A DNA stretch of 64,000 nucleotides from Posidonia oceanica (taxonomy: Eukaryota > Streptophyta > Magnoliopsida > Alismatales > Posidoniaceae): the NCBI GenBank assembly GCA_037176725.1, contig JAZBRS010000039.1, forward strand, positions 21,736,001 to 21,800,000, in the 5' to 3' direction. Of the stretch, positions 34,877 to 47,652 are shown piece by piece. Within the stretch, counting starts at the first letter, position 1. Every line of letters begins with the position of its first letter. The position numbers and the translations under genes were made by a program. Under the pieces are notes generated by a model. That model did not search any database, was not told the origin of the DNA, and worked only from the letters and a program-made list of their open reading frames with translations.

Positions 34877-36030
34877 AGGGAAACTCGCTTACCGATCATG
34901 CTGACACAACAGAAGGAAATTAGGGTTAGAAACTAAAAGATGAATGCAAATGAGTTAGTTAAGTGGCGTGAATGACGTGCATGCTTTCTAGTATGCCCCC
35001 TTGCCTAACTAGTGTTTCCTAGCAAGGCTGTCTACTCCGGGTATCCCTGGATGTGCAGGTCACCGACTCAGGTCAGAAAAAGTAGGTCCCCTGTCTAACT
35101 CCCGGCCCAAAGCTCAGGTAATGACAGGGTGGTGCGTTGGTGGCCTCTACCCCGCCAAAGCGTGGGTGGTACCCTCTACTAACACCGACACGACCCCCGG
35201 ACAAGGAGGGGACGGATCAACCAACTTATGCCACGCCCAAAGCAGTGGAACAAGAGGCCAGAACCGTCCTTCGCAGACTAGTAGGTGGACTCAGAGGAGA
35301 AGAATGCATGCCCTATATGATGCTTATGCAAAATGATTAGAGTTTTTTATCTTGCATATTTTATTAACCAAAGGGAGTGAAGGATTGTTTGTAGTCTCTA
35401 GTTGCCCCTAGAAGTTCTTTTTACTTACATTTTTTAGTTAACCATGGGGGAAGCAGACAAGTCTCTACTATCCTAAGCATGACAAGTGCAAAAGGGAAGA
35501 AAATCAGTCAAAATGGCAAGCAACCATCATACAACACAACAAAAGGCATGTTCATGGCATGTGCAAGTGTTTGTGAATATGATGGTGGAAAAGAAACATT
35601 CATCAAGTCAAAAGGCATGTAAGCATAGTATGTGCGTGTGCAGTGACATAGCAAGAGTGTAAAAGAAGCATTCAACATCCAAAAAGCATGTATTTTAACC
35701 AAACAAAGTATGTAGGCATGCAATGCGCAAGAATTAAAGCAAAAATGAGCAAGTAAGGTAAAGCAAGGTAAAAGTAAGTAGACTGTAAAAGAAATAGGGG
35801 CATAAGCAAGGCAAGAAGTAAATAAACAAGCAAAGGAGCAAAGCCAAGCAAAAGAAAGCGCAAACCGAGGCAAAAGAGGTGCAAAAACCAAAGCAAAGTA
35901 GCCATGAAGCGACTTGCTTAGGAGTTTGCACAGAAAAGCGAGCAAAACAGGCGAAGAAGGCACACAAGGTAGACAAAGCTGCAAAACAAGCGAGCGAAAA
36001 GCCGGGAACGAAAGCCGGAGTCTAGTCTAA
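34877..36030 (-). other. B: untranslated leader between PBS and gag
   Basis: No gene is seen. Homology to A's leader (46321-46818 and 54370-54886) runs through it, including the ATGCATGC...TATATGATGCTT segment (35304-35326 in B, 46733-46755 in A) and the TTAACCATGGGGGAA segment (35438-35452). Sequence near the PBS is rich in AAGCAAA-type repeats. Confidence 0.6.
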
Positions 36031-36048
36031 TCCCCAGCGGAGTCGCCA
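36031..36048 (-). other. primer-binding site of element B
   Basis: One base after the LTR, the minus strand reads TGGCGACTCCGCTGGGGA. From memory, the complement of the 3' end of plant tRNA-Arg(ACG) is TGGCGACTCCACTGGGGA, so 17 of 18 bases fit. Ogre elements are known to use tRNA-Arg. Confidence 0.85.
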
Positions 36049-36373
36049 CTGTAGCGATCCCGATCGGAATCAGGCTCGCTATTTCCCAGCGGCGATTGAG
36101 ATCCGAGGAAGAGGCTCAACTCGAAAACACTTGGAATCGAGGAGAAAAAGGAAAGATAAGACAAATCAGAGTCACCACCATGTCTATTAACGGGAGACAA
36201 GGAAAACCGGGGAAATGCGTGAATTAACGCGCAAAATCGAGCAAGAAATGCAAAGCAAAGCAATGCAAAGGAAAACAAATGCAAACAAATGCAAATGAGA
36301 TGACTCTAGCCTAGGATAAGGGCAGTACGGTCATTGCGGGCCAAAAGATAGGGTAAGGACTCCTGTTACGCGC

Positions 36374-36395
36374 GGGGAAGGTGTTAGGCACCCCC
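36374..36395 (-). other. conserved LTR hairpin motif, copy in B 5' LTR
   Basis: This has the same 22 bases as at 17219-17240 and, reversed, 5654-5675. Confidence 0.7.
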
Positions 36396-39300
36396 GACAC
36401 GCCCGAGAATCGGTCTTTCTAGGCTTACGCTCGCATACGCAGAAAAATGCAGGATTGAATGCCTATGTGCCTATAAATGCCTGAATGAATGCTCAAGGTG
36501 TGCTCTAAGTGGGAAGAAACAAAGCAGGGAAGTAAACGTGCTCTCTAAGTGCTCAGCTACGCTGTCCGTGTTCCGAATTAGGCGAAACCTAGCTCATGAG
36601 AACTCCAGACAGTAAGCATCACAGCCCTATATGCAAATGCAGGTGAAAAAGCGAAACAGCGAGAAAACCATGCAATGCAATCGACAAGCAAGGGAAAACG
36701 GCGTAAAACACGCAAAACTAGACGAGAAAAGAGCAACGCACGCATAATGATGCAAAAGAGCGAAATCGGTACGCAAAACGAGCGGAAAGCAAAACAACAT
36801 GCGAAACGAGACAAGAAAAACGAAAGGCACGCAAAACGAGACAAGGAAACAAAGACGCACGCAAAACGGTGTAAAAGCGAGAGCGGGCACGCGGAACGGT
36901 GCCAAAACAGCAAAGCAAAATCCTCGGCAAAGCCATGCGAATGCGAGAATGCAGAAAAGATCTGAAGAGGCCAAAGGGGAGGCAAAACAACATGTGTGTA
37001 AGAACAGACGTCGTTTAGGACCACTCGGAGTAGGTGTGAAGACCTACAGAAGGGAGAGTGTGCAAATGGAGGGATTACCACTTCTTAGCGACCGTTTCCC
37101 GCTAAACCGTTCCTCGGTGTGTCTCGCATGCTGCCCAAAGCTCGCGATGCGGTCGGATCGTGGAAAAGGGGGAAGAAAGTCACATTAAGTGGCAAATCCA
37201 AGGAAAACTCAACACGAAACACACAGGGATACGCGAAACAAGGATTCGGAGATAGAAGCAGAAAGGGGAGGCCTTATTCTACATGCTCAAAGAGACAGAA
37301 AGCGAAAACAAGGAAAACTATGCAAATGGTATGCAAATGCAATGCAAGGGTTCAGGGGGGCATACCTGGAAATCCGGGAGCCTGATCTGAAGTCTGTCTG
37401 GTCCACGATGAAGAATGCTTCGCTGCGGTTGCCTGGGCAGCTTACTTGAGAAGATCCATCGGCCGGATTGGAAGATATCGCAGCTTCAAGGCAGAAGGGC
37501 CAGAACAGGGGAGAAGAATGGATCTAGGTGTTCAGGAGGTCCTAGGGACGTGCAAAAGGTCCTCCCAAGTGAGAGGGAGATAAAAGTGCTTAGTGTGTGC
37601 AAGAAGATGCTAAAATGCAAGACTAGATGAGTGCAGGATGCATGCAAAAGCAAGAAAAAGCAATGATAAGCAACTGGGAAAAGCCAGGAGTTCAGAAGGT
37701 ATTTTGGAAAAGAAAAGGGGCTAAAAATGCAAATTTCCCAGAAAACAGGGTTCCATGGGAAAGGATTTTGAAAACAGGGGAAGACAGAGGTCTATTTGGC
37801 AAAAACTAGGCTCAGAAAGTTGTTTTAAAAAGAGGGTATGCTTTAGGAGAGGTTTTGAAACCAAAAAGAAGTCAGAGTGCAATTTTGAAAAAACTAGGGT
37901 CTAAAATGCAAATTTTCCAGAAAATAGGGTTCTGGGGAGTCCGGGAATACTAGTGGAAGGTCTATATGTAATTTGGTAGGCATAGGAGCTAGAATGCAAC
38001 CTAGGGGCAAAATGGTCTTTTCACATGATTTTTTGGAAGATGCAAGGGCCTATGTGTGATTTTTAAATCATGCAGGGGCTAAAAATGCAATTTAGTATGA
38101 AAAACATGCTCTGAAAATCAAATAACAGGACTGCGGTGTAATTTCTAGAAAGAACAGGGTTGAAAATGCAATATAATAAGCTAAAAATGCATGCAAGAGT
38201 TACTGTCCATTTAAAATGGACCTAAATGCAAATATGCAAAAGCAGAAGGTTGAAAAATGCAATGCAGTATGCAAAATAAGGAAATAAACCCTAAGTTCTA
38301 CAGTGCAATGGATCTACATGCAAAAACAGTAATTTACAGGGACCTAGAATGCAATGCAGTATGGTAAAATATATGCAAATAAATGATCTGATTTAAAACA
38401 GGACTTAAGTGCAAAAATTGAAAACAGAGGGACTAAAACATAAAAAATTACAACTACACAGCACAGTAAAAGGACCAGAATGAAAATACTGAAAAACAGG
38501 AATAAGATAAGCAATTTAGCATGATATTAAATTAAAAACTAAGCAACTTAAATAAACTAAGGACCAGAATGCAAAAATGTAAAAACTTAAGGCAGGAATG
38601 TAATATTTGCATAAAAACATTATAACTGGAAAAATAAACCAACAGTGATCCGCCGACGGTGGCTGGCACTGTAGCAGAATGCCACCGGAGCTCACCACCG
38701 TCGGCACAGGGAGCTGCGGAGATGTTGATCGGCGGAGGGCGCTACCGGCGTTCGTGCGGAGCTTCGGAGACTGTCGGAGCAAAGTTCTGTTGGGCGGAGT
38801 GTCCGGAGAACAGGAGGCCGGCGCCGGAGAAGACGGTTTGTCCGGCGACTTGCAGGCGGAGCTGGAGGGCTTGGAAACTACTTCTGGTTGGCGGAAAAGC
38901 ATCAGAGGAGGGAGAGGGAGCGGGGGAGGCAAGGAGATACCTGCGCTCGCGTCCGGAGTGCGCTCCCGACCTCAACAGGATCGGGGGTGGCCGGCGGTCC
39001 TCGTCCGGTCGCAGCGGAGACCTCCAGCGGCTCGCGACGGTTGGAACTTCTTCAGGACGTTCTTCCGGAGCTCTTCGGACGATCAGATCGAGCTTCTGCA
39101 GCTCGAGCGGGAGATTGGAATTTTTGGGTCGACAGTGGGCAGCCGGAGGTGGGGGGCTTTGTCCGCTGCTTGTCCGGCAAAGCGGAGGCCTCCGGGGGAT
39201 TGCTGGAAGGCTGGCGAAGCTGTCTGGATGCTTGGAAGGGCTTTCCGGAGAGCGAGGAGAGGTCTTGGAGTTCGGGTGGATTTCTGGTCTGAGACGAGGT

Positions 39301-39937
39301 AAGGTGTTTGTTGTGGAATTCTTGGTCTGTGGTGAGCGGTTGGGTTCGAGGCCGGAGGCTTTGGAAAGGAGATGGTTTGGGGATTATCTGGGTGGATTTT
39401 GGGAGACAATGATGGACTGGAGTGATGGGAATTGCCGAAGGGAAGGAGTTGGGTTTCGGTTGGAGTCAGGTGGTGTTTCGGGGAGATTTCAGGTAGTTTC
39501 GTGGGGTGGAATGGCTGGGAAATGTTGGAGGAAGAAGGCCAAGTGTTGGGTGAGATTGGGGAAGTAACAGGGAGGAGTTCTGAGGCTGGGAGTGGGTCTG
39601 GCTTACTGGAAAAGGGGGAGGAGGTTTTGCTAAAGGTTTCTGAATGGAAATGGGAGATGGTTACTGAAGGAAGGCTGGGGAATTGGGGTCTCTCTCTCCG
39701 GGACGCCAAGATGAGCACTCGGATTACCCTCCCTGACTACTCTCTCTTCTGGAAGTGGAGGAGGCAGAGAAGAAAAGGGATGAGTTGCAGCTGGAAGAAA
39801 GGAGAATGGAAAATGGCTCTCTGGAATTGGATTGAACTCTGGGTTCCTCTCTGAATTCGCTCTGAAGCTGAGGGTTGCTCGCGTTGGTTCTGCACTGGTC
39901 TCTCTCTGGCTCTCTCGATTGAAGGGAGGATGGGAGG

Positions 39938-39945
39938 CTTATATC
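39938..39945 (-). promoter_or_regulatory. TATA box of B 5' LTR
   Basis: GATATAAG on the minus strand is identical to the copy at 20781-20788. As the 5' LTR, this would be the promoter for B's genomic RNA, leaving a 3.9-kb R-U5 leader before the PBS. Confidence 0.5.
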
Positions 39946-41831
39946 CGGAGCTGCTGCTGCTGGGCGCGGGCTGAGAATTCAAACTCGGCCGGCGATCACT
40001 GCAGCAGAGGGGACAGGGCGACCAGCTCCGGAAAAGCCGCGGAGAGGAAGGAGGGGCGGCGAGCTCTGTGGATTGAAGTGATGGAGGCTTGAATTTCGAA
40101 TGGAGGAGGGAAATCTGTAGCCGGCCGCTCATGGGAAGAAATGCAGAAAAAACCTGCAGAAGGAGAAGGAGGAAGACGGAGTGCGTGGGCCGGACTGCTG
40201 CGGGCCGAGGGGAAAAAGCAGAGAAAATAAAAGAAAAAAGAAACGGGCTGGATTGAGCCCAGTAAGGAAAAGTAAGAAAGAAAGAAGGGAAATAAGAAAG
40301 AAAGAGGGGGTAGAATGGGGAAATAAAATAGGTAAAAATAAACTAAAAATAATTAAAAATATTAGAAGAGTTGTGCTGTGGATTAGGATTTTAATTAAGA
40401 TTTTTAATGGTTATTTTGAGTTGATTAATGTGTTTTGGGCTTGTTTAGGGTTTTAGGACTTTGGTTTTGTTCTTAATTGGTTTGCACTTGATTAAATGTT
40501 TGTTAAGCCTTTTTTAAATTATTTTAAAAATTGTATTTCCCTTGTTGGACATTTAGGATATTAATTAGGATTTTTTTAGGATTTATTTTCCTATTAATCA
40601 GGGTTGGTTTTAGGTTTTTAAGTTGTAGTCTTGTTAAGGTTTTTCTTTCTTAAGTCTTTTAAGTTATGTCTTGATTTTTTATTTATTGATTTTTCTTGAA
40701 GTTCTTAGTTGGATTTTTCTGGTTTGATAGGGTGTTTTTTAGGCTTTTCAGATGTGTTTTTCTTTTCTTTTTTAAATTAAGTTTTTAACTTGTTTTTCTT
40801 ATGTTTATTAGGTTGGGTCTTTTGCCTTCCTTAATTACTTGTTTTAGTATTTGATTTTTTAATTCTTCTTTTTGGGTTTGTTTTTTAATTCTTCTGATGG
40901 GGTTTTTATCTTTGGTGAGTTTAGATCTCATTTTAGTTTTTTCCCTGATTTTTCAGTGTTTTCTTTTGATTTGTTTTGCATTTTTTAGTTTGCATGTTTG
41001 GTTTTTCTTTTAACTTGATTTAGTTAAGTTTAAGTTGTTAATTGCTTGTTTAATATTTTTTAATTGTTTTTCTTAGGGTTCTGATTTGTTTGTTCTATGT
41101 TTTGAGGTTTTGCAGATTTTTATGGGTTTTTGTGGATTTTTGCAAGAGAGGGAAAAGTAAAAGAGAAGGAGTAAAGAAATGGAAAAAAGAGGGAAATAAG
41201 AGGAAAAGAGATAGGTTGGAAGAAAACGATTTTTTAAAATTCAGAAAAAGTGTTAAAAATGAAGTAAAAATAGGGATAAGATAGAGGAAGGATAGAAGCA
41301 CAGAGGGGGCCCACAGCCAGACCAGAAAAAGGGTAAGAAAGGGATGGAAAGAGAGATGATAATCAGGAGAGAGAGAGAGGAGAGAGAAAATGATAATCCC
41401 GGAGAGAGAAAAGGATAATTTGGGTGAAGGAGGGTCTTAAAGGTCTTGGAATGGAGTGAAAATTGGTGAGTGGGTAGTCTAGGGTTTGAAGTCTTGGTTC
41501 CAAAGTTTTGGTTTGATTCTAGGAAGGTTTTGGAAGGGTTTCAAGGTGTAGAAAAAGGGTAGTTTTACCTAAGTTTTCTAGGGTTTTTGGGAATGGGTTA
41601 GGTTTGGAAATTTCTAGGTTCTTGGGTAGGTTTGTTGAATGGATAGTAGTGGGTTTTCCTATGGTTTTTGGTTGGGTTTTGAGGTTGGGAAGGGGGGTAA
41701 AGCTTTAGGCCAAGACAGGCTGATTTTGAAGGGTAGAGAGGAGGATTAGGGTTAGGGTTTGGTTGGGGTTTGATCCAGCAATCACCAGGAGGGCTCCAAG
41801 GGTCCAAGCCTGCCAAGATGGGGTGTCAACA

Positions 41832-41836
41832 GTATC
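41832..41836. repeat. target-site duplication of B, right copy
   Basis: GTATC, identical to 16890-16894. Confidence 0.9.
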
Positions 41837-42330
41837 TGGTAGTGACAGTGAGTGTGTTGCCCTTGACGCCATGGGGGCCTGCCACGAGGCTTGCTGTTTT
41901 TCGACAGGAAGATGTGTGCTTGATAGTGTCGGCTGCATTCTCTGTGATGCGGCTGCTGAAGTGGGCCGAGTCACGCTGCTGGCTGCACTGACTGATTGAT
42001 CCCTCAGAGAGGGTGACAGCAGTACTGATGCGACTGCGACCGCAGGCAGACTAGCTAACCATGCCTGAAGGGGTGTCCCTGATTTCTGAGTTGCTGCCGC
42101 TGCTGGTGCTTGTGATGCTGATGAGACTGCAGGAAGACCAGAGATTGTCAATTCTACAAAAGGGCCTACCAAATTCGCTGCCTCATGATCTGTGGAGGGA
42201 AGGGCCAAACACACTGATCGAGAAGCTGCCGTGTCGAATTGGACTTCACTGCAGGTTTGGGCTGCCCCTACTGTGCCAGACTGCCCTTCATCCGAGTAGT
42301 AGTCATCGATGCAGACCCATTCTTCCGTCA
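41837..42330 (-). pseudogene. A: linker before RT (distal part)
   Basis: An open Ala/Ser-rich stretch reads WVCIDDYYSDEGQSG at its start and MASRATHSLSLPDT at the break. B has matching segments (DYYSDEEQSDATEAV and MASEAALSRLRLDT). It continues across element B into 16894-15721. Confidence 0.75.
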
Positions 42331-43440
42331 GCAGCGAGAGGCTCTAGTGCCGCTCCGGTTGCGCTATGGCTTGATTACCGCTTGAATCTAGGGTACCTGC
42401 ACTGGTGAAGTTAGCGAGGTCCTGGGGAATAGCCATCTTCTGATTCTTCAGTTGTGGGTGTTTACTTTTATCGGCCTGCAGGTCGTATCCGAGACCCTCG
42501 TTGTCTCTTCACTCCTCTACCGCGATTGGCTCAGCGATTCCCTGACCGTATCGCCCGAGCGGCGTCCCCTTGACGTAACCCCACCTGTGACAGACGTTTT
42601 CGACCATCTGGAAAGGGTTGTTGTGAACGCCCAAAGAGTTGACACATTTAAGATCTGGAATAAAGTTAACCGGCTGGCACCGATTAACGCGGTATAAAGC
42701 ATCTGAAAGAGGACAGTCTGTGAAGAGACAGAGGAGACTGCCTTGATTCGCTCCTTCTCAAAATTCTCTGCCATGACGACGATGACATCATCGCCTCGGC
42801 GAAACTTCATCATGCGATGGAGGGTCAAGGGGATGACTTGATGCTTGTGGAGCCAAGGGCGCCCAAGTAGAAAATTGAAGTTAGGCTCCAAGTCAACGAC
42901 GTAGAATTCCACATCGAATGTGATCGGGCCAATGATGAGAGGAATAATCAAGATCTCTCGAGTGTCATGTTGGGTATTATCAAAAGCTGTCATTCCCTTT
43001 ACAGCTGGAGTAATGTCCTCGGCTTTGAATCCGAGCTTTGTTGCTGTGCGCAAGGGACAGACAATAAGGCCTGACCCATTATCAACCAGCGCAAGGGGAA
43101 TGCAAAAGTTCTTGAATTGTACCGTGACGAACAAGGGCTGGTTATGATTAATCCCCATTGGAGGCAACTCATCACTTGTGAAAGTGATGACCTGGGGCTC
43201 CGCAATCATCCCTACCATGCTTTCCAAGGCTGCGGGTTCTATGGCTTGGGACACATGGGCAGCTTGGAACACGCGAAGAAAAGCCTCGCGGTGTTCGACA
43301 AAAGTGTGTATAAGATCCCAAATGGATATATCGGCTCTAACCTTCTTCAATTGGGAAGTAATATCGGCCTTGGGTTGGCCCTTTTTAGTGGCTGGAACAG
43401 GGGTTTTGGCAGCAGGCTCTGATGTGGCAGGCACAAGGGG
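42331..43440 (-). pseudogene. A: aspartic protease region
   Basis: This reads QLKKVRADISIWDLIHTF, HREAFLRVFQAAHVSQAI, LPPMGINHNQPLFVTVQFKN, the active-site block IPLALVDNGSGLIVC (near 43080), and FNFLLGRPWLHKHQV. The frame shifts near 42700, after which the conserved VNRLAPINAVYRY-equivalent and glycine-rich segments lie in another frame. The active-site Asp is kept. Confidence 0.78.
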
Positions 43441-46320
43441 TTGGCCAGATGGTGGAGGTGCTATAGGTTGACCTGAGGGTGAAGGTGCTACAGGCTTTGG
43501 ACGACTAGGCCTAACCACTGGTGCTAGGGGCTTGTAGACTCTCCACGATCGCGTCACTTCTGTGCACATTTTTGTGGCGTAGCTGTAGGGTACGTGATGG
43601 GTGTCCTGGGTTAGGTTAACAACCACAGGAGCGCATGCAGCGAGCACGAGAGGGGCTACAGGGGTTCCTATTGGTTGATGGGGAGATGGCTGAGGTTGCT
43701 ATGAAGGTAAGGCAGGTGGAGGCTGAGGTCTTCGTAACAAGTATACAGGGGAGATGTACTGGGGCTTGGGCTCGAGGAAGCATGGTGGGCGGTGTAGAAG
43801 AGCGCTCCAGCCTGGTGCGCAGTCGGATCATATGAATGCCTGACTCGGAGCCAACGACAGCTGCAAGGTAAAGAGAGACTGGAAAGGATTTAGAAACATC
43901 ATGAATGAGCTCAGAGGGGTCTACCACAGGCGTGGCGGACCCAGAGGGAAAAAGAGAGTGGATTCCCGAGGTCCCTGCGCCTCCCAAATAGGAGTGCTCC
44001 AGCAAGGGCTGGTGAACAATGTTGGTAGGGGAAGATGCCGATGCAGATGCAGGAGGAGGTGTGGAAGTGGACGCCTCGTGCATGTCGATCACAATCGTTC
44101 CTGATTCGTTCAAGTCCTGGATAGCATTCCGTAGGGTGAAGCAATTATCCGTCGAATGCCCGACACTTCGATGGAAATTGCAGAAAAGGTTCGCCTTATA
44201 CCAATGCGGTAGTGGGTTTGGCGATGGGCGAACCTCTGGAAATCGCAGGAGCGACGCAACCTTCAAGAGAACGGCATTTAGCGGTTCCGCCAGTGGGGCG
44301 AACTTCCGCTTCTCTATGGGTGGCCATCTCTGCCTGTGGTATTGTCCTTGCTAAACCGGTGCAGCATGATAGACCGGTCGAGCGGTGGTTGTGATCTGTG
44401 GTGTGGGGTGTGTCCTAGGTGCAGGTGCGTAAATGATCTGAACAGGGGCAGGCCGAGATGCCAGATGAACAAGCATAGCAGGAGAGTCAACGTATGCAAC
44501 AGCGGGTTTCGGCGAATCCTTCTTCCGGGGGCGGCTGTTGCTGCTACCGTTGTTGTTGCTGATGGTGGTGTTGCTGCTACTGTTGATGCTAGCGGAGGCC
44601 TGCTTGGCGAACGTAGAGAGTGTGGGGAAGTTGCCACTCCACAACAAACTCTCTACGCGAGCGCCAGCTCAGATTAGTGCAGTGAAGGTCGTGACGGGTT
44701 AAATGCTAAGCAGTGCCCCGGTGGATGGCTGCGCCCCCTTGAATAGGATCTCAATAGACTCCTCGTCAGAAGGCCTATCTCGAACCTGTGAAGCAAGGGC
44801 ACGTCAGTGGCCGACGTACTCCCCAAACGACTCACCAGGATTCTGCTTAGTTGCGACCAGGTCCGTGTGCTTTGGGACCAGATCTAGGTTGAAGGAATAC
44901 TATTCCAGAAATGCCTGGCTTAGGTCGTTCCAGGTCTTGATGGCGGACATGTCAAGCGATGTGAACCACTTGAGGGCCGGACCAGTTACACTTTTTTCGA
45001 ACAGGCGGATCAGCAACCTCTCGTCAGCCTGGAACTGGACGAGATCACTGCAGTACGCCTTCAGATGGGCTATGGGGCAACCCCTACCATTATATTTATC
45101 AAAGTCCGGGATTTTGGACTTCGGTGGGAGTACCACCTCTAGGAAGTAGCAGAGGTCTCGGAACTGGTAGGACTGGTGGTCAGTACCCTGCACTAAACGT
45201 AGTGCTTTCTCTAGAACATCCACCCTATTATTGATGGGGTCTAGATTGGCTGCCGAAGGTGATGGGGCAGTAGGGGCAGCGACCACGTACACCGAGTGGG
45301 TCGCACCAAGGTGCTCCTCCGAGTCCACCATCACGTCGCCTGGTTATGCGAGGTGATGGCCGGCGTACCCGTGTGCAGGTGTAGTGTAAGAGGGGATGCA
45401 TGCTGAAGTCTGAACCTGATGCAAGGGAGGCGGGTAGATGACATGCTGTGCAGTGGGTGCAGAGTGCTGGAGCAGTAGTGACCGCACCGACGTGGTGCCG
45501 GGTGGCACGCCTATGGCCACTAGGTGGCAGATGTGCATGCTGTGCATAGTGCTGTGCAGATGCAAGAGGCGGGATATGTGCCCCTACCACCGGAACTGTG
45601 ACCAGTTGAGACGATGGTCTAGGCGGAAGTGTAGATGAGAATGCATGATATGTGGGAGCAAGCCGCACAGGAACCTCGGGACCAGTAGGAATGAAAGAAG
45701 GGCGGACCGATAGAGCCATGCCATGCAGCTGCTGGGCAGTCTCCATCAGATGCTAATACTACTCATCAGGTGTCCCGTTAGTGGGAATGCTAAGGTGCAG
45801 TGTCAGCAGGAGACCAGAGCCAAAGGGGTCAGACTGTCCAGAAGATTGAAGTCCTAGAGCAAGGGTTGCCACAGCAGAAGAGGAGTTGAGAGGGACGTAT
45901 CCCTGGGATAGAGGGGTCACAGGCGCCTCCGGAATGCGAGTGGCAGTCATCAAGATAGACTCGGCAATCGGATTCGAAGGGGCATATGTCTGCCAATGCC
46001 CCGGAACAAACTGAGGTGCCTTAGGCGACAAAAGGGGGAACCCTGGTGTCACAAGGGGCATAGAGGGTGTAGAAGCGAAAGTCGGAGGGACCGGAGCAGA
46101 AACTGCCTCCGAGACAAGGGTAAGCAGGGGTTCAATAGTGTGCTAGGCCATCGCTGACCGAGAGCGGGTGAGAATGGGGCTGCGATAAGAGGTGAAAGGG
46201 AGAGTTCTAGGAGGAGCTATCATCGCAGAAGCGGATAGCTCAGGAGAAGATGGTCGAGCACAAGTGTCTCAGTAGGGGTGTCAGTAAGAGGAGGGACTCG
46301 AGCTCCAGCTAGGGAACTCG
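43441..46320 (-). pseudogene. A: gag, decayed
   Basis: The gene is in several pieces: a Pro-rich N-terminal part (46061-45228), the capsid domain start PINNRVDVLEKALRLVQG and PDFDKYNGRGCPIAHLKAYC with RLFEKSVTGPALKWFTSLDM (45334-44900), then a basic segment and a zinc knuckle FCNFHRSVGHSTDNC (about 44135-44180) in other frames. TAG codons at 45753 and 45759 stand where B has CAG in the QYQHLME segment. It aligns with B's gag over its whole length. Confidence 0.8.
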
Positions 46321-46818
46321 CTCACTTACCTCTACGAGACACAACAGAAACTGGGATTAGAAACAGAAAATGAAATGTAAATGCATTAAATTATGGCATG
46401 AATGATATGTATGCTTTCTAGCATGCTCTCTCTCACCAATCTAGTGTATCCTAGCAGGTAGTCTACTTCGGATACTCACAAGTGTACAGGTCACCAACTC
46501 AGGTCAGGAAAGTAGGTCCCCTGTCTAAATCCTGGCCCAACGCTCAGGTAGTAACAGGGTCGTGCGTTGGTGGCCTCGACCCCACCGAAGCATGGGTGGT
46601 ACCCTCCACTAGCACCGACATGACCCCTAGACAAGGGGGGACAGACCGACCGACTCACGCCATGCCAAAGCATTGGGGCAAGAGGCTGGGACCATCCTTC
46701 GCAGACTGATAGGTGGGCTCAAATGAGAAGAATGCATGCTTTATATGATGCTTCATGCAAATGATTAAAGTCTTTTATCGTGCGTCTTTTATTAACTCAA
46801 GGGGGTGCAAGTGTGTTG
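46321..46818 (-). other. A: untranslated leader, gag-proximal part
   Basis: No gene is seen. Homologous to 34877-35400 of B. It is interrupted at 46824 by LTR C and resumes at 54370. Confidence 0.65.
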
Positions 46819-46823
46819 ATGGC
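46819..46823. repeat. target-site duplication of C, left copy
   Basis: ATGGC matches 54365-54369. Confidence 0.88.
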
Positions 46824-46910
46824 TGTAGACACCCCATTTTAGCCAAGGGGTCACAGCTGGCTGGGGACACTCTAGAAGCTGATTCTGAGGTCTGGAAGCT
46901 CACCCTCCTT

Positions 46911-47652
46911 TAACCCTAAACCCTCACCCCATTCCAAAACCAATATCATTCCCTAAAACCAAACCATCAAACCAAACCTAAACCCTCTCAAAACCCTAAA
47001 CCCTAAACCTTCCAAAAACCCTTCAAAATCCCATTTAAAACCCTAGATTAAACCCTCGGTCAAACCCTAGAAGCCCTAGCTCACACACATACAAAACATC
47101 CCTCCAAATCCAAGCCTTTCACCTTCTTTCTCTTTTTATTATCCTTTTCTCTCTCCTGAGTATCCTTTTTCTCTCTCCTGAGTATCCTTTTTCTCTCTCC
47201 TCCCTATCCTCCTTCTCTTTCTCCTTCTTTTCCTCTCTTTTTTTCCTCTTTTCTTGCTCTCCAATGGGCCCACCTTATTCTCCTCTCTTCCCTCTATTTT
47301 ATCTTTATTTTTTATTTTATTTTATTTTATCCTATGCTATTCAATCTTTAATCTCTTTTCTTCCCTTCCTCTCTTTCTTTATTCCCTTCTTCCTTTCTTT
47401 CTCTCTTTTCCTCTTCCCACACTAAACACTAAACCCTAATCCACTCCTAAACACTAAACTCCAAAACACTAAACCCTAAACCCTAATCCACTCCTAAACA
47501 CTAAACTCCAAAACCCTAAAACCCTAAACCCTAATCCACACCAAAACCCAAAACCCTAAAACCCTAAACCCTAATCCACATCAAAACCCAAAACCCTAAA
47601 ACCCTAAACCTAATCCACTCAAAAAACCCTAACCTAAACGCTAAACCCTAAT
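46911..47652 (+). repeat. telomere-like AAACCCTAA motifs in LTR C, left of insert
   Basis: AAACCCTAA and close variants (AACCCTAAAACCCTAAACCC, CCTAATCCAC) recur many times at 46911-47070 and 47430-47652. They are interspersed and imperfect, unlike a true telomere. AAACCCTAG forms also occur at the start of the E and B LTRs, so they belong to the LTR family. Confidence 0.75.

Larger units (their letters stand above)
16895..41831 (-). mobile_element. Element B: Ogre-like retrotransposon, internally deleted, with both LTRs and TSD
   Basis: B spans 24.9 kb with LTRs of 5778 and 5782 bp, an exact GTATC target duplication, a tRNA-Arg-type PBS and a PPT. In sense order it has a 1.2-kb leader, gag (one-base frameshift), protease, linker, a truncated integrase joined directly to the linker, an intact extra ORF, tandem repeats and PPT. 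RT, RNase H and the integrase N-terminus are missing relative to A. The LTRs are nearly identical: a 138-codon stretch compared in both differs at about seven residues. Insertion was therefore much more recent than that of A. It could not move alone; either an intact relative mobilised it, or the deletion came after insertion. Confidence 0.92.
36050..41831 (-). repeat. 5' LTR of element B
   Basis: In the sense direction it runs from TGTTGACACCCC at 41831 to GATCGCTACA ending at 36050, with the PBS directly after. It is 5782 bp and nearly identical to 16895-22672. It lies next to the GTATC target duplication. Its open frames mirror those of the other LTR (for example 38659-39567 plus) and are not genes. 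Confidence 0.93.

Noticed and set aside
16895..41831. Segmental duplication of host DNA (two near-identical 5.8-kb blocks)
   Set aside because: Blocks begin with TGTTGACACC, are bounded by a PBS, a PPT and a GTATC duplication, so they are LTRs of one element.
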